A stretch of 64,000 bases of DNA. Origin: Gracilibacillus suaedae (GTDB lineage Bacteria; Bacillota; Bacilli; Bacillales; Amphibacillaceae). The DNA lies in contig NZ_JAGFVL010000062.1 in NCBI RefSeq assembly GCF_017599345.1, forward strand, positions 124,001-188,000, in the 5' to 3' direction. The notes beneath the pieces were generated by a model. It ran no database searches. It was not told the DNA's origin and worked only from the letters and a program-made list of their open reading frames with translations. The first letter of the stretch is position 1, and the number at the start of each line of letters is the position of its first letter. Below, one piece after another: positions 45,447 through 54,385 of this stretch. A program made the position numbers and the translations under genes.

Positions 45447-45853
45447 TTACTATCACTCTCCCTTTTGCAATTATTGTATCCATTTCGTTGTTAATAGTAA
45501 ACTTAAAGCATTTTCGTGTTGCAAAGCTGTGTTAACTACTAAGATGCTGCAAGTAATGAGGATTAATCGACGTGAATCTAACCGTGTTATTCACTATCAT
45601 TACTTTCTTTAATAGTATTTCTTTATAAAATAATATATAAAAATTGGAGGGAGAAGTTCATCCCTATTTCTATTGCAATCTTTGAGAATATAACAGTATA
45701 TCTAACTCTCTGAGAATATCTGCAAAATCTATCATATAAATCATCATAACTGATGAAACATAAACATATCATCATAAACAAATATTATTTTTATTTGTAA
45801 CAATAGATAGAGTCATTTTGTGACAAATAAATTTTGTGGGAGGCTTATTCTTG
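45447..45853. other. AT-rich divergent intergenic region
   Basis: It separates pepF (minus) and the amino-acid importer (plus). It contains short ATCAT/CATAAA repetitions (~45730-45785) and no recognisable T-box, riboswitch or terminator. Promoters of both units must lie here but are not distinctive. Confidence 0.3.
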
Positions 45854-46657
45854 ATGAATAAACAAAAGAAAGACACACTCGCTAATAAACTTGTCATGAT
45901 TGCTTTAGTAGGTATCATTGTACTTGCCTTGGCAGGTTGTGGAACAGGTGGCGAAGATAATAGTAACACTTCGAGTGAAACAAAAGAAGAGATTACTGTT
46001 GCTGTGGTGCAGGATTATCCACCATTTGAGTATAAAGTTGATGATGAATTAACTGGTTTTGATGTAGAGCTAGTGGAGGCGATTGCTGAGAAGGCAGACT
46101 TAGCTGTTAACTGGGAGATCATGAAATTTGATGGTATTATCCCAGCACTTCAGGCTAATCAAGTAGATGCAGCTGTATCGGCTATCGGAATAAGAGAGGA
46201 TCGTTTGGAAGTTGTCCATTTCTCCGATCCATATTTTGAATCTGGTTTATCATTAATTACTTTAGAAGATAGTGATATTGAAGAAGAAGCAGACTTAGAA
46301 GGAAAAACCATTGTAGCAAAACAAGGGACATCCAGTTTGGAGCTAGCCAACAAACTGGCTGAAGAATATAACGGTGAGGTCACGAAATTGCAAGATGATG
46401 CGACCATGTATATGGAATTAGAAAACGGTAATGCCGATGCTGTCATCAATGATTATCCAAGTGTTGCCTATAAAATCAACCAGGATGGGGAAGATTCCGA
46501 TCTTCGCTTAGTTGGTAATAAGTATCCAAGTGAAGACTATGGAGTTGCCATCTCTAAAGGAAGTGAAGAACTAGTAGAAAAAATCAATACTGGTCTTCAA
46601 GAGCTTAAAGATAGTGGTAAGTTTGACGAGCTTTATAATAAATATTTTTCTGAATAA
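45854..46657 (+). CDS. Polar amino-acid ABC importer binding lipoprotein
   Basis: The 267-residue lipoprotein (lipobox LALAGC, Cys29) is a family-3 solute-binding protein: VAVVQDYPPFEYKVDD, LTGFDVELVEAIAEK, MKFDGIIPALQANQVDAAVS and the later K-Q-G-T-S-S-L are typical. Ligands in this family are glutamine, arginine, cystine or similar; not resolved here. ATG 45854 (or TTG 45851) follows GGGAGG. Confidence 0.9.
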   Translation: MNKQKKDTLANKLVMIALVGIIVLALAGCGTGGEDNSNTSSETKEEITVAVVQDYPPFEYKVDDELTGFDVELVEAIAEKADLAVNWEIMKFDGIIPALQANQVDAAVSAIGIREDRLEVVHFSDPYFESGLSLITLEDSDIEEEADLEGKTIVAKQGTSSLELANKLAEEYNGEVTKLQDDATMYMELENGNADAVINDYPSVAYKINQDGEDSDLRLVGNKYPSEDYGVAISKGSEELVEKINTGLQELKDSGKFDELYNKYFSE

Positions 46658-46707
46658 TAGTGTTTCTTGCCACACCTTTTCTAAAAGAAAGAGGGATACC
46701 AGTTATT

Positions 46708-47361
46708 ATGGAAACTATAGAGGTTATTCTTGAGGGGTTGCCCACTCTATTAAGAGGGATGGGAGTAACAATAGAAATTACTGTTATATCACTTATTCTC
46801 GCTATGTTTATTGGACTGATATTAGGTGTATTTAGTATAACAAAAAGTAAAATCTTAAGAGGGTTTTCCATGGCTTTTGTTGATATCATTCGAGGAACAC
46901 CCTTACTCGTTCAAATATTATTTATATACTTTGGTTTGCCAAGTGTAATTGATATTGATCTAACAGCATTTTCTGCAGGTGTGATTGCGATAACGGTCAA
47001 TGCCGCAGCCTATTTAGTAGAAATTTTCCGTGCTGGAATAAACTCTATCGATAAAGGACAAATGGAAGCTGGAAGAACAATTGGGTTTTCTTATGCTCAA
47101 ACGATGCGTTTAATCATCTTACCTCAAGCAATAAAGCGCATGATCCCCGCAATTGTTAATCAATTTATTGTAAGTATTAAAGATACTTCACTCCTTTCTG
47201 CTATTGGGTTAGCCGAGCTTACTTTATCTGGCCAATCCATTTATGCAGCTAATTACCGTGCTTTTGAAATATTATTCGCAGTTGGAGTACTGTATTTTGT
47301 GATTATTTATTCATTAAGCCTATTCGCTCGTTGGCTTGAAAGGAGATTAGATGTCGCATGA
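46708..47361 (+). CDS. Polar amino-acid ABC importer permease (HisM/GlnP type)
   Basis: The 217-residue membrane protein has about five segments. It has the motifs [20 protein letters not shown] and, as coupling loop, [21 protein letters not shown] single permease gene implies a homodimer. ATG 46708 fits the usual family length; the ribosome site (AGAGGG) is rather far upstream. The ATPase overlaps its end by four bases. Confidence 0.9.
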   Translation: METIEVILEGLPTLLRGMGVTIEITVISLILAMFIGLILGVFSITKSKILRGFSMAFVDIIRGTPLLVQILFIYFGLPSVIDIDLTAFSAGVIAITVNAAAYLVEIFRAGINSIDKGQMEAGRTIGFSYAQTMRLIILPQAIKRMIPAIVNQFIVSIKDTSLLSAIGLAELTLSGQSIYAANYRAFEILFAVGVLYFVIIYSLSLFARWLERRLDVA

Positions 47362-48086
47362 AAATGATTGAAGTACAAAATCTTAAGAAATCATTTGGTA
47401 AGTTAGAGGTTCTGAAAGATATAAATATCGATGTTCAATCACAAGAAGTAGTGTGTGTTATCGGTCCTTCAGGTTCAGGGAAAAGTACACTTTTACGTTG
47501 CATGAACCTGTTAGAGGAACCAACAGGTGGCGATATTTTGATCGAAGGGGACAACCTGACTGCTCCCAAAATTAATATTAATGAGTTGCGCCAGAGAATG
47601 GGAATGGTGTTCCAACAATTCAATCTGTTCCCACACATGACGGTAATGGAAAACATTACGTTGGGACCAAAAAAATTAAAAGGCAAAACAAAATCAGAAG
47701 CAAATGAATTAGGCACGCAGTTACTTGATAAAGTTGGATTGGTAGACAAAGCAGAGGTATATCCCGATAACTTATCTGGCGGGCAAAAACAACGGGTAGC
47801 TATTGCTCGTGCTTTAGCCATGGAACCGCACATTATGTTGTTTGACGAGCCTACTTCGGCTCTAGACCCTGAAATGGTCGGAGAAGTCCTTCAGGTTATG
47901 AAAGATTTGGCTGAAGAAGGTATGATGATGATTATTGTGACACATGAAATGGGCTTCGCCAAGGAAGTTGCCGATCGTGTCATCTTTATGGACGAAGGTT
48001 TTATCGTCGAACAAGGAACACCAGATGAATTATTTAATCATTCGCAAAACGAAAGAACTCAAGTGTTTTTGTCAAAAGTGTTGTAA
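47358..48086 (+). CDS. Polar amino-acid ABC importer ATPase (GlnQ type)
   Basis: The 242-residue ATPase has Walker [10 protein letters not shown] (~36), signature LSGGQKQR (~138), Walker [20 protein letters not shown] and H-loop VTHEMGFA, the latter two being typical of the polar amino-acid class. It is the last gene of the three-gene operon; the fourth composite repeat with its terminator follows. Confidence 0.93.
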   Translation: MKMIEVQNLKKSFGKLEVLKDINIDVQSQEVVCVIGPSGSGKSTLLRCMNLLEEPTGGDILIEGDNLTAPKININELRQRMGMVFQQFNLFPHMTVMENITLGPKKLKGKTKSEANELGTQLLDKVGLVDKAEVYPDNLSGGQKQRVAIARALAMEPHIMLFDEPTSALDPEMVGEVLQVMKDLAEEGMMMIIVTHEMGFAKEVADRVIFMDEGFIVEQGTPDELFNHSQNERTQVFLSKVL

Positions 48087-48107
48087 AATTAAATAGGACA
48101 GTTAACA

Positions 48108-48259
48108 AATCGCATAGAGGCCAAACCCCACGGAAAGGGAAGTGGGTAGCCGGAGTGGTGGTTAAGCTGTGCAAGTATTTCACCATGGATGCTAGAGAAA
48201 TGGTAAATCTTTAGCTTTTAGTCATAAGAGCTGAGTGGTTTTTTGCTCAGTTTTTTTAA
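48108..48259 (+). repeat. Composite hairpin-rich intergenic repeat, copy 4 (right end only)
   Basis: It matches the right half of copy 1, including CACGGAAAGGGAAGTGGG and AGCCGGAGTGGTGGT. It ends in the same kind of terminator (CTGAGTGGTTTTTTGCTCAG plus T-run, 48230-48256). The left palindrome arms are missing. It supplies the terminator of the amino-acid importer. Confidence 0.65.
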
Positions 48260-48359
48260 CAGAAAATAGAGTTAGTGAAACGCATATGGCGAATAAGATA
48301 AAATAAACAATTCAAAAATTAATATTGAAATCCCTTTCTTTTCGTGCTATTATAACTTA

Positions 48360-48373
48360 CGTAAACGTTTACG
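48360..48373. promoter_or_regulatory. LacI-family operator before its own gene
   Basis: CGTAAACGTTTACG is a perfect palindrome with the central ACGT/CG step typical of LacI-family operators. It is repeated at 49423 and 49447, so autoregulation is likely. Confidence 0.75.
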
Positions 48374-48395
48374 AGGTTTAGAAGGAGTACTGAAC

Positions 48396-49400
48396 ATGAC
48401 TATTACAATTAAGGATGTAGCCAAAAAAGCAAATGTATCTATTGCAACCGTTTCAAGAATTGTAAATAATAAACCAGGCTATTCGAAAGAGACAGAACAA
48501 AAAGTTCTACAAGTTATACAAGAACTTGGTTATCATCCGAATGGATTAGCTCGAGGATTAATTAGTAAGCGTACTCATACAATAGGAGTATTAGTTCCAG
48601 AGATTTCTAGTATGCTAATGTCCGAATTTATTAGTGGGATTGAACATGTTACCCATGAATATGGTTCGAGTGTCATTGTTTGTCACACGGAATCCCAAGG
48701 GCAAAAAACGAGGCAATATTTACAAGTATTAAAAGAAAAGCAGATCGATGGTATCGTCTTCACGAGTGAAGTGCTTAAGAAAGACTATTATCAACTCATT
48801 AAGGATATGGATATACCAATGGTAATGTTATCTACTGAATCCTTTGATTTCCCTGTACCATATGTCAAAGTAAGTGATCGTCGTGCTGCATACAGTGCAA
48901 CAGAATACCTAATAAAAAAAGGTCATCGAAAAATTGGCATGATTAGTGGAAGAAGAGGAGACATCATAGCTGGTCAACCAAGAATTGATGGGTTTATGGA
49001 AGCAATGAAGGTGCATGAACTACCCGTCAAAGATGAGTGGATTGTAGCAGAAGGTTTTAGTTTTGAGGATGGCGTAAATGGTTTTCATAAACTGATTAAC
49101 CAGTTTCCAGAAATAACTGCTGTTTTTGCAGCCAGTGATGAAGTAGCATTAGGTATCTTGTCAGCTGCTTATAAAATGAACATTCATGTACCTGATCAGT
49201 TGTCGGTGATTGGCTATGATAATCTCAGAATAGCAGAAATGAGTACACCACCGTTAACGACTGTTGCACAGCCTTTAGTAGAAATGGGAAAGAAAGCAGC
49301 AGAACTCGTATTTGAAATGATGGAAACAAATAGATCTGTTGAAAGTCGCATATTTCCTCATGAAATAGTAGAAAGACAAAGTGTAAAGGAACTATCGTGA
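48396..49400 (+). CDS. LacI-family transcription repressor of alpha-glucoside use
   Basis: The 334-residue regulator has the N-terminal LacI helix-turn-helix (I-K-D-V-A-K-K-A-N-V-S-I-A-T-V-S-R-I-V) and a sugar-binding core (T-H-T-I-G-V-L-V-P-E-I, A-A-S-D-E-V-A-L-G, V-I-G-Y-D-N). Three matching palindromic operators flank it, one before itself and two before the importer, indicating control of both. An isomaltose- or maltose-type inducer is inferred from the neighbouring enzyme. Confidence 0.93.
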   Translation: MTITIKDVAKKANVSIATVSRIVNNKPGYSKETEQKVLQVIQELGYHPNGLARGLISKRTHTIGVLVPEISSMLMSEFISGIEHVTHEYGSSVIVCHTESQGQKTRQYLQVLKEKQIDGIVFTSEVLKKDYYQLIKDMDIPMVMLSTESFDFPVPYVKVSDRRAAYSATEYLIKKGHRKIGMISGRRGDIIAGQPRIDGFMEAMKVHELPVKDEWIVAEGFSFEDGVNGFHKLINQFPEITAVFAASDEVALGILSAAYKMNIHVPDQLSVIGYDNLRIAEMSTPPLTTVAQPLVEMGKKAAELVFEMMETNRSVESRIFPHEIVERQSVKELS

Positions 49401-49422
49401 TAACGTGTTCCTTTTACGCTTT

Positions 49423-49464
49423 ACGTAAACGTTTACTCATACTTTTAACGTAAACGTTTACGTT
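49423..49464 (+). promoter_or_regulatory. Two LacI-family operators before the sugar importer
   Basis: ACGTAAACGTTTAC (49423-49436) and AACGTAAACGTTTACGTT (49447-49464, an 18-bp perfect palindrome) lie 24 bp apart centre to centre, just upstream of the binding-protein ribosome site. Confidence 0.8.
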
Positions 49465-49490
49465 AAACCAAAATATATGGAGGGTTAAGA

Positions 49491-50726
49491 ATGAGAAAAA
49501 TAACAAAAGGATTAGTTACACTTGGCTTAGGGACTTCTTTATTATTAGCTGGATGTGGTTCTAATGGCGGTAGCGGAGGTGGTGAAGTAACATTAGAGCT
49601 TTTTTCCAATAAATCGGAAAGTATTGATACTTATAACGGGTTAATTGAAGAATTTGAAGAACAGAATCCAAATATCAATATCGAGTTAGAAGCACCACCG
49701 GAAGCAGAAACGGTCATAAAAACGAGATTAACGAAAAATGACTTGCCAGATATTATGTCTTTAGGCGGAAATGCCACTTATGGTGAATTAGCTCGTGCTG
49801 GTGTATTCCATGACTTTATAGATTCAGAGGTTCTTGGAGAAGTGCAATCTTCTTATGTAGATATGCTTGGACAGTTAGTAGGATCTGAGGAAGAGGGGGC
49901 ATATGGAATTCCTTATGCAACAAACGCCAATACCGTTATCTATAATAAAGAAAAAGCAGAAGAATTAGGGATAGATATTCCAAATACTTGGGACGAGTTT
50001 GTGGCAGCATTAGAGACAGCAAAAGATGCTGGTGAAACGCCAATTTACTTTACACTACAAGAAGCGTGGACAGCGATGCCAATATGGAATGGTGTTGCAG
50101 GTAACCTAGTCGCTGACGATTTTGCAGAGCGAAAAAGTGCAGGGCAAGCAACAATGGTGGAAGAATATGATGTTGTTGCTGATAGAATGTTAGAGCTACT
50201 AGATTATGGACATGAGGATAATTTTGGAATTGGCTATAGTGATGGTAATACGGCATTCGCTAATGGTGAAGGGGTATTTTATATTCAAGGGAACTGGGCA
50301 ATTCCTGAGATTGTAAAGGCAAATCCTGATATTGAATTAGGAACATTTGCATTACCTTCCACTAATGAAGCAGAAGAAAACGACTTAGTGTCTGGGGTCG
50401 ATGTAGTGTTAACTGTTAATGAAGATACAGATCACAAAGAAGAAGCATTGAAGTTTATTGAGTTTATGGCTAGTCAAGAAACAGCACAGCGCTATATTGA
50501 AGAACAAAAAGCATTCTCAGCTATCCAAGGAGTATTCCAAGAAGATCCAGTGTTTGATGGAATTAAAGTGAATTTTGAAGAAGATCGTTTAACTAGCTTT
50601 CCTGATCACTACTATCCAGCTGGTATGGGAGCGGAAAATCTAGTACAAGATTTCCTTATTAAAGAGGATAAGGAGGCAGCACTAGAAACATTAGATGCTG
50701 AGTGGGATAAAGTAATCAATCGCTAA
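49491..50726 (+). CDS. Alpha-glucoside ABC importer binding lipoprotein
   Basis: The 411-residue lipoprotein (LLLAGC, Cys22, Gly-rich tether) is a family-1 solute-binding protein: VTLELFSNKSESIDTYNGLI, then NANTVIYNKEKAEELGI and YIQGNWAIPEI. Such proteins bind oligosaccharides, here probably isomalto- or malto-oligosaccharides given the glucosidase. GGAGGG precedes the ATG. A hairpin after it probably raises its expression relative to the permeases. Confidence 0.9.
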   Translation: MRKITKGLVTLGLGTSLLLAGCGSNGGSGGGEVTLELFSNKSESIDTYNGLIEEFEEQNPNINIELEAPPEAETVIKTRLTKNDLPDIMSLGGNATYGELARAGVFHDFIDSEVLGEVQSSYVDMLGQLVGSEEEGAYGIPYATNANTVIYNKEKAEELGIDIPNTWDEFVAALETAKDAGETPIYFTLQEAWTAMPIWNGVAGNLVADDFAERKSAGQATMVEEYDVVADRMLELLDYGHEDNFGIGYSDGNTAFANGEGVFYIQGNWAIPEIVKANPDIELGTFALPSTNEAEENDLVSGVDVVLTVNEDTDHKEEALKFIEFMASQETAQRYIEEQKAFSAIQGVFQEDPVFDGIKVNFEEDRLTSFPDHYYPAGMGAENLVQDFLIKEDKEAALETLDAEWDKVINR

Positions 50727-50731
50727 AGGTT

Positions 50732-50766
50732 TAGGGGTTTTTCCTGAAGAGCCCCTACTTTATTTT
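50732..50766 (+). terminator. Attenuating hairpin after the binding-protein gene
   Basis: TAGGGG pairs with CCCCTA around a 14-base loop, followed by CTTTATTTTT. Its position inside the operon suggests partial termination. Confidence 0.6.
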
Positions 50767-50784
50767 TAAAGGAGAGATCATTTC

Positions 50785-51645
50785 ATGGTGAAAAAAAACT
50801 ATACCTATCTAATAATGGTTATTCCTGCATTTGTCATCTTTTTCACCTTTCACACATATCCAGCACTACAAGGGATATTTTATAGTTTTACTGACTATAA
50901 AGGATATGGTAATTGGGATTTCGTAGGATTTAAAAACTATTTCAATGTCTTTCAGGATGATCGTGCTTTAAGTGCATATGGTTTTACTTTTCAGTTTGCT
51001 ATAACCGCAACAATTCTTGTAAATATTGTTAGTTTACTGATTGCCTTGGGACTTAATGCAAATATTAAGTTTCGAAAAACATTACGTGCAACCTATTTCT
51101 TACCCTTTATTCTAAGTGTTTTAATTGTAGGTTATATTTTCAAGTTTATCTTTACACATTTATTACCTGACATGGGTAAAGCGCTAGGGATTGAAATTCT
51201 ATCATCGAATATTTTAGGAAATCCAGATTTGGCCTGGATAGGCGTTGTTATTCTTGCGGTATGGCAGTCTGCGGCATTTAACACACTGCTTTACTTAGCA
51301 GGATTATCTACGATTGAAAATGAGTTATACGAAGCAGCAGATATTGATGGAGCTGGATCATGGAAGAAGTTTTGGAAAATAACGTTCCCGCTTATTGCGC
51401 CGTTTTTCACTATTAATATGGTTGTGGCCATGAAAAACTTTTTAATGGCATTTGATCAAATTGTTGCATTAACAGGTGGTGGACCAGGTCAAGCGACTGA
51501 ATCTATCTCATTACTAATCTATCGCGGTGGTTTCGAGGGTGGAGAATTCGCCTACCAATCAGCCAATGCAGTTGTTTACTTTATTGTAATCGTTGTAATT
51601 TCTCTTATCCAATTACGTGTGCTTGAACGAAGAGAGGTGAAGTAA
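50785..51645 (+). CDS. Alpha-glucoside ABC importer permease 1 (MalF/MsmF type)
   Basis: The 286-residue membrane protein has six hydrophobic segments. The coupling loop is ELYEAADIDGAGSWKKFWKI (~180-200), with LTGGGPGQAT further on, both typical of CUT1 first permeases. AAAGGAGAG precedes the ATG. Confidence 0.92.
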   Translation: MVKKNYTYLIMVIPAFVIFFTFHTYPALQGIFYSFTDYKGYGNWDFVGFKNYFNVFQDDRALSAYGFTFQFAITATILVNIVSLLIALGLNANIKFRKTLRATYFLPFILSVLIVGYIFKFIFTHLLPDMGKALGIEILSSNILGNPDLAWIGVVILAVWQSAAFNTLLYLAGLSTIENELYEAADIDGAGSWKKFWKITFPLIAPFFTINMVVAMKNFLMAFDQIVALTGGGPGQATESISLLIYRGGFEGGEFAYQSANAVVYFIVIVVISLIQLRVLERREVK

Positions 51646-51646
51646 T

Positions 51647-52465
51647 ATGACAGGGAAAAAAAATTGGAAAGTAACAGCGTTATTAATTCTTGGCTCACTA
51701 TTTATTTTCTTTCCATTATATTTAACGATAACAATCGCGTTTAAAACACCTCAAGAAATGTCAGGTAACTTATTAGCATTGCCAGAATCTTGGTCGATTT
51801 CAAACTTTATTACTGCTATTGAGATGACCAATTTCTTTAGAGCATTAGGTAACAGTGTTTTCGTAACCGTGATAACAGTAGTGTTGGTGTTGCTAACACA
51901 TTCGCTTGTGGCATATGCAATTGCTAGAAATATGCATAAGAAGTTTTATAAGTTTCTATATTTCTATTTTATTAGTGCCATGTTCATCCCATTCCCCATT
52001 ATTATGTTACCAATTGTACAACAAACAAGTATGTGGGGTATGGATAACTTAATCGGACTTGCCTTTTTAAATGTGGTCATGCAATTAGCCTTTAATGTAT
52101 TCGTTTATGTTGGTTTTCTAAAATCAATTCCCATGCAATTAGAGGAAGCAGCCATTATTGATGGTGCAACTACCTGGCAGGTATTCTGGAAAATTATTTT
52201 CCCGATTATGAAGCCAATGCATGCAACGGTTGCAATCTTAACCGCATTGTTTGCTTGGAATGACTTCATGTTACCACTCGTTATTTTAAGTGATTCAAGC
52301 CAATATACATTACCGTTAGTGCAATATGCATTCCAAGGACAGTTTAGTACGGATTATAACTTAGCCTTTTCATCTTATTTAATGGCGATGTTGCCAATGA
52401 TTATTATCTATATCTTTGCACAAAAATGGATTATTGGCGGTGTGATGAGAGGATCACTGAAATAA
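51647..52465 (+). CDS. Alpha-glucoside ABC importer permease 2 (MalG/MsmG type)
   Basis: The 272-residue membrane protein has six segments and the coupling loop QLEEAAIIDGATTWQVFWKI (~164-183). It begins one base after its partner. No ATPase is encoded in the operon; a shared MsmX-type ATPase elsewhere in the genome is the usual solution in Bacillaceae. Confidence 0.92.
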   Translation: MTGKKNWKVTALLILGSLFIFFPLYLTITIAFKTPQEMSGNLLALPESWSISNFITAIEMTNFFRALGNSVFVTVITVVLVLLTHSLVAYAIARNMHKKFYKFLYFYFISAMFIPFPIIMLPIVQQTSMWGMDNLIGLAFLNVVMQLAFNVFVYVGFLKSIPMQLEEAAIIDGATTWQVFWKIIFPIMKPMHATVAILTALFAWNDFMLPLVILSDSSQYTLPLVQYAFQGQFSTDYNLAFSSYLMAMLPMIIIYIFAQKWIIGGVMRGSLK

Positions 52466-52550
52466 TAGATAGTTAATAAAGAAAAATAAATGATTATGTT
52501 ACGGTAGCAGGAACAAAATAGACGAATGCTGTCAAATAGGGGGAATCTAT

Positions 52551-54233
52551 ATGAAAAAAGCATGGTGGAAAGAAAGTGTGGTCTATCAAATTTATCCGCG
52601 AAGTTTCAATGATAGTAATGGAGACGGAGTTGGCGATATTCAAGGCATTATCGAAAAGTTAGATTACCTAAAAAATCTTGGTGTGGATGTTATCTGGTTA
52701 TCTCCAGTTTACAAATCACCAAATGATGACAATGGCTATGATATTTCAGATTATCAAGCAATTATGGATGAATTCGGAACAATGCAAGACTGGGAAAACT
52801 TATTAGATGAAATGCACAAACGTGAAATGAAATTAATCATGGACCTTGTGGTTAATCATTCCTCAGATGAACATCAATGGTTTCAAGAATCAAAGAAATC
52901 GAAGGAGAACCCATATCGTGATTACTATATTTGGCGCCCTGGTAAAGATGGGAAAGAACCGAATAACTGGGAATCTGCTTTCGGTGGGTCTGCCTGGGAT
53001 TATGATGAGGTGACGGATGAATATTACTTACACCTTTTTAGTAAGAAACAGCCTGATTTAAACTGGGAAAATCCAAAGCTTCGTCAGGAAATATATGACA
53101 TGATGAAGTGGTGGTTAGATAAAGGAATTGATGGTTTCCGTATGGATGTAATCAACTTCATCTCGAAAGTACCTGAGCTTCCTGATGTAGCAAATCCAGA
53201 AGAAAAAAAATACGTTGGTGGTGGCGAATACTACATGAACGGACCACGTATTCATGAATTCTTACATGAGATGAATCAAGAGGTTCTTTCGAATTATGAT
53301 GTAATGACAGTAGGGGAAATGCCTGGTGTAGATGTAGAGGAAGCGAAAAAATACACCGACCCTGAGCGTAAAGAATTACAAATGGTATTTCAGTTTGAAC
53401 ATATGGATTTAGACTCTGGCCCTAATGGCAAATGGGATCTCAAACCATTAAAATTAACCGATTTAAAGGATAATATTAAAAAGTGGCAAACTGGATTACA
53501 AGGAGTGGGTTGGAATAGTTTATACCTAAATAATCATGATCAACCACGAGTAGTCTCACGTTTTGGAAATGATAAAGAATACCGTGTGGAGTCAGCGAAA
53601 ATGCTAGGAACCTTCCTGCATATGCTACAAGGTACTCCGTATATTTACCAAGGTGAAGAAATTGGTATGACGAATGTTCGATTTGACTCGATCGATGATT
53701 ATAAAGATATCGAAATCTTAAACATGTATAAGGAAAAAGTAATCGAAGGTAATGAAGATCATGATAAAGTAATGGAATCTATCTATGTCAAAGGAAGGGA
53801 TAATGCAAGAACACCTTTTCAATGGAATGATTCTAAGCATGGAGGGTTTACAGATGGTGAGCCATGGATTAAGCTAAATAGTAATTATACAACTGTGAAT
53901 GCAGAGCAAGCTGTTAACGATGAGGACTCTATCTATCACTATTATCGTCAGCTGATTCAGCTTAGAAAGACTCATCCGATTATTGTTTATGGAGATTATC
54001 AATTGATTTTAGAAGATCATGATAAGATTTATGCATATCTTCGTAACTATGAAGGTGAAAAAATTTTAGTTGTAACTAACTTTAGTCATCAACACGTGAA
54101 ATTTGAGTTTCCAGAGGATGTTTCCTTTGAAGCTGAAGAAAAATTAATTGGTAATTATGATGCGTCAGAAGCAGATACTTTTACTTCCTTTACACTAAAA
54201 CCATATGAAGCAAGAGTCTATAAAGGTCAATAA
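52551..54233 (+). CDS. GH13 oligo-1,6-glucosidase
   Basis: The 560-residue cytoplasmic enzyme has the four GH13 conserved regions: DLVVNH (~98), GFRMDVINF with nucleophile Asp199, VGEMPG with acid/base Glu256, and NNHDQPR with Asp330. QPDLNWENP (~167) is typical of the oligo-1,6-glucosidase subfamily. The valine right after the nucleophile favours alpha-1,6 over alpha-1,4 bonds (known from isomaltases versus maltases). It would release glucose from imported isomalto-oligosaccharides. It is last in the LacI-controlled operon and followed by a strong terminator. Confidence 0.93.
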   Translation: MKKAWWKESVVYQIYPRSFNDSNGDGVGDIQGIIEKLDYLKNLGVDVIWLSPVYKSPNDDNGYDISDYQAIMDEFGTMQDWENLLDEMHKREMKLIMDLVVNHSSDEHQWFQESKKSKENPYRDYYIWRPGKDGKEPNNWESAFGGSAWDYDEVTDEYYLHLFSKKQPDLNWENPKLRQEIYDMMKWWLDKGIDGFRMDVINFISKVPELPDVANPEEKKYVGGGEYYMNGPRIHEFLHEMNQEVLSNYDVMTVGEMPGVDVEEAKKYTDPERKELQMVFQFEHMDLDSGPNGKWDLKPLKLTDLKDNIKKWQTGLQGVGWNSLYLNNHDQPRVVSRFGNDKEYRVESAKMLGTFLHMLQGTPYIYQGEEIGMTNVRFDSIDDYKDIEILNMYKEKVIEGNEDHDKVMESIYVKGRDNARTPFQWNDSKHGGFTDGEPWIKLNSNYTTVNAEQAVNDEDSIYHYYRQLIQLRKTHPIIVYGDYQLILEDHDKIYAYLRNYEGEKILVVTNFSHQHVKFEFPEDVSFEAEEKLIGNYDASEADTFTSFTLKPYEARVYKGQ

Positions 54234-54279
54234 CCGATTTATAATAGCAGAATGTGGAACCAGTATCGGTATTGGGGTT

Positions 54280-54334
54280 AAGCTGTGTAGGAAGAGAGTC
54301 GTATGTACTCTCTCTTCCTACACAGCTTTTTTTA
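54280..54334. terminator. Strong terminator between the glucosidase and cstA
   Basis: AAGCTGTGTAGGAAGAGAG pairs with CTCTCTTCCTACACAGCTT, a stem of about 19 bp followed by TTTTT. It serves the plus-strand operon and may act in both directions. Confidence 0.9.
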
Positions 54335-54385
54335 TAACCCCCGAATTCCTTTGCGTAGAGAATTAGGGAATATATTTCTAATGAG

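Noticed and set aside
45447..45853. T-box or amino-acid riboswitch before the amino-acid importer
   Set aside because: No T-box sequence, specifier stem or terminator/antiterminator pair could be found.
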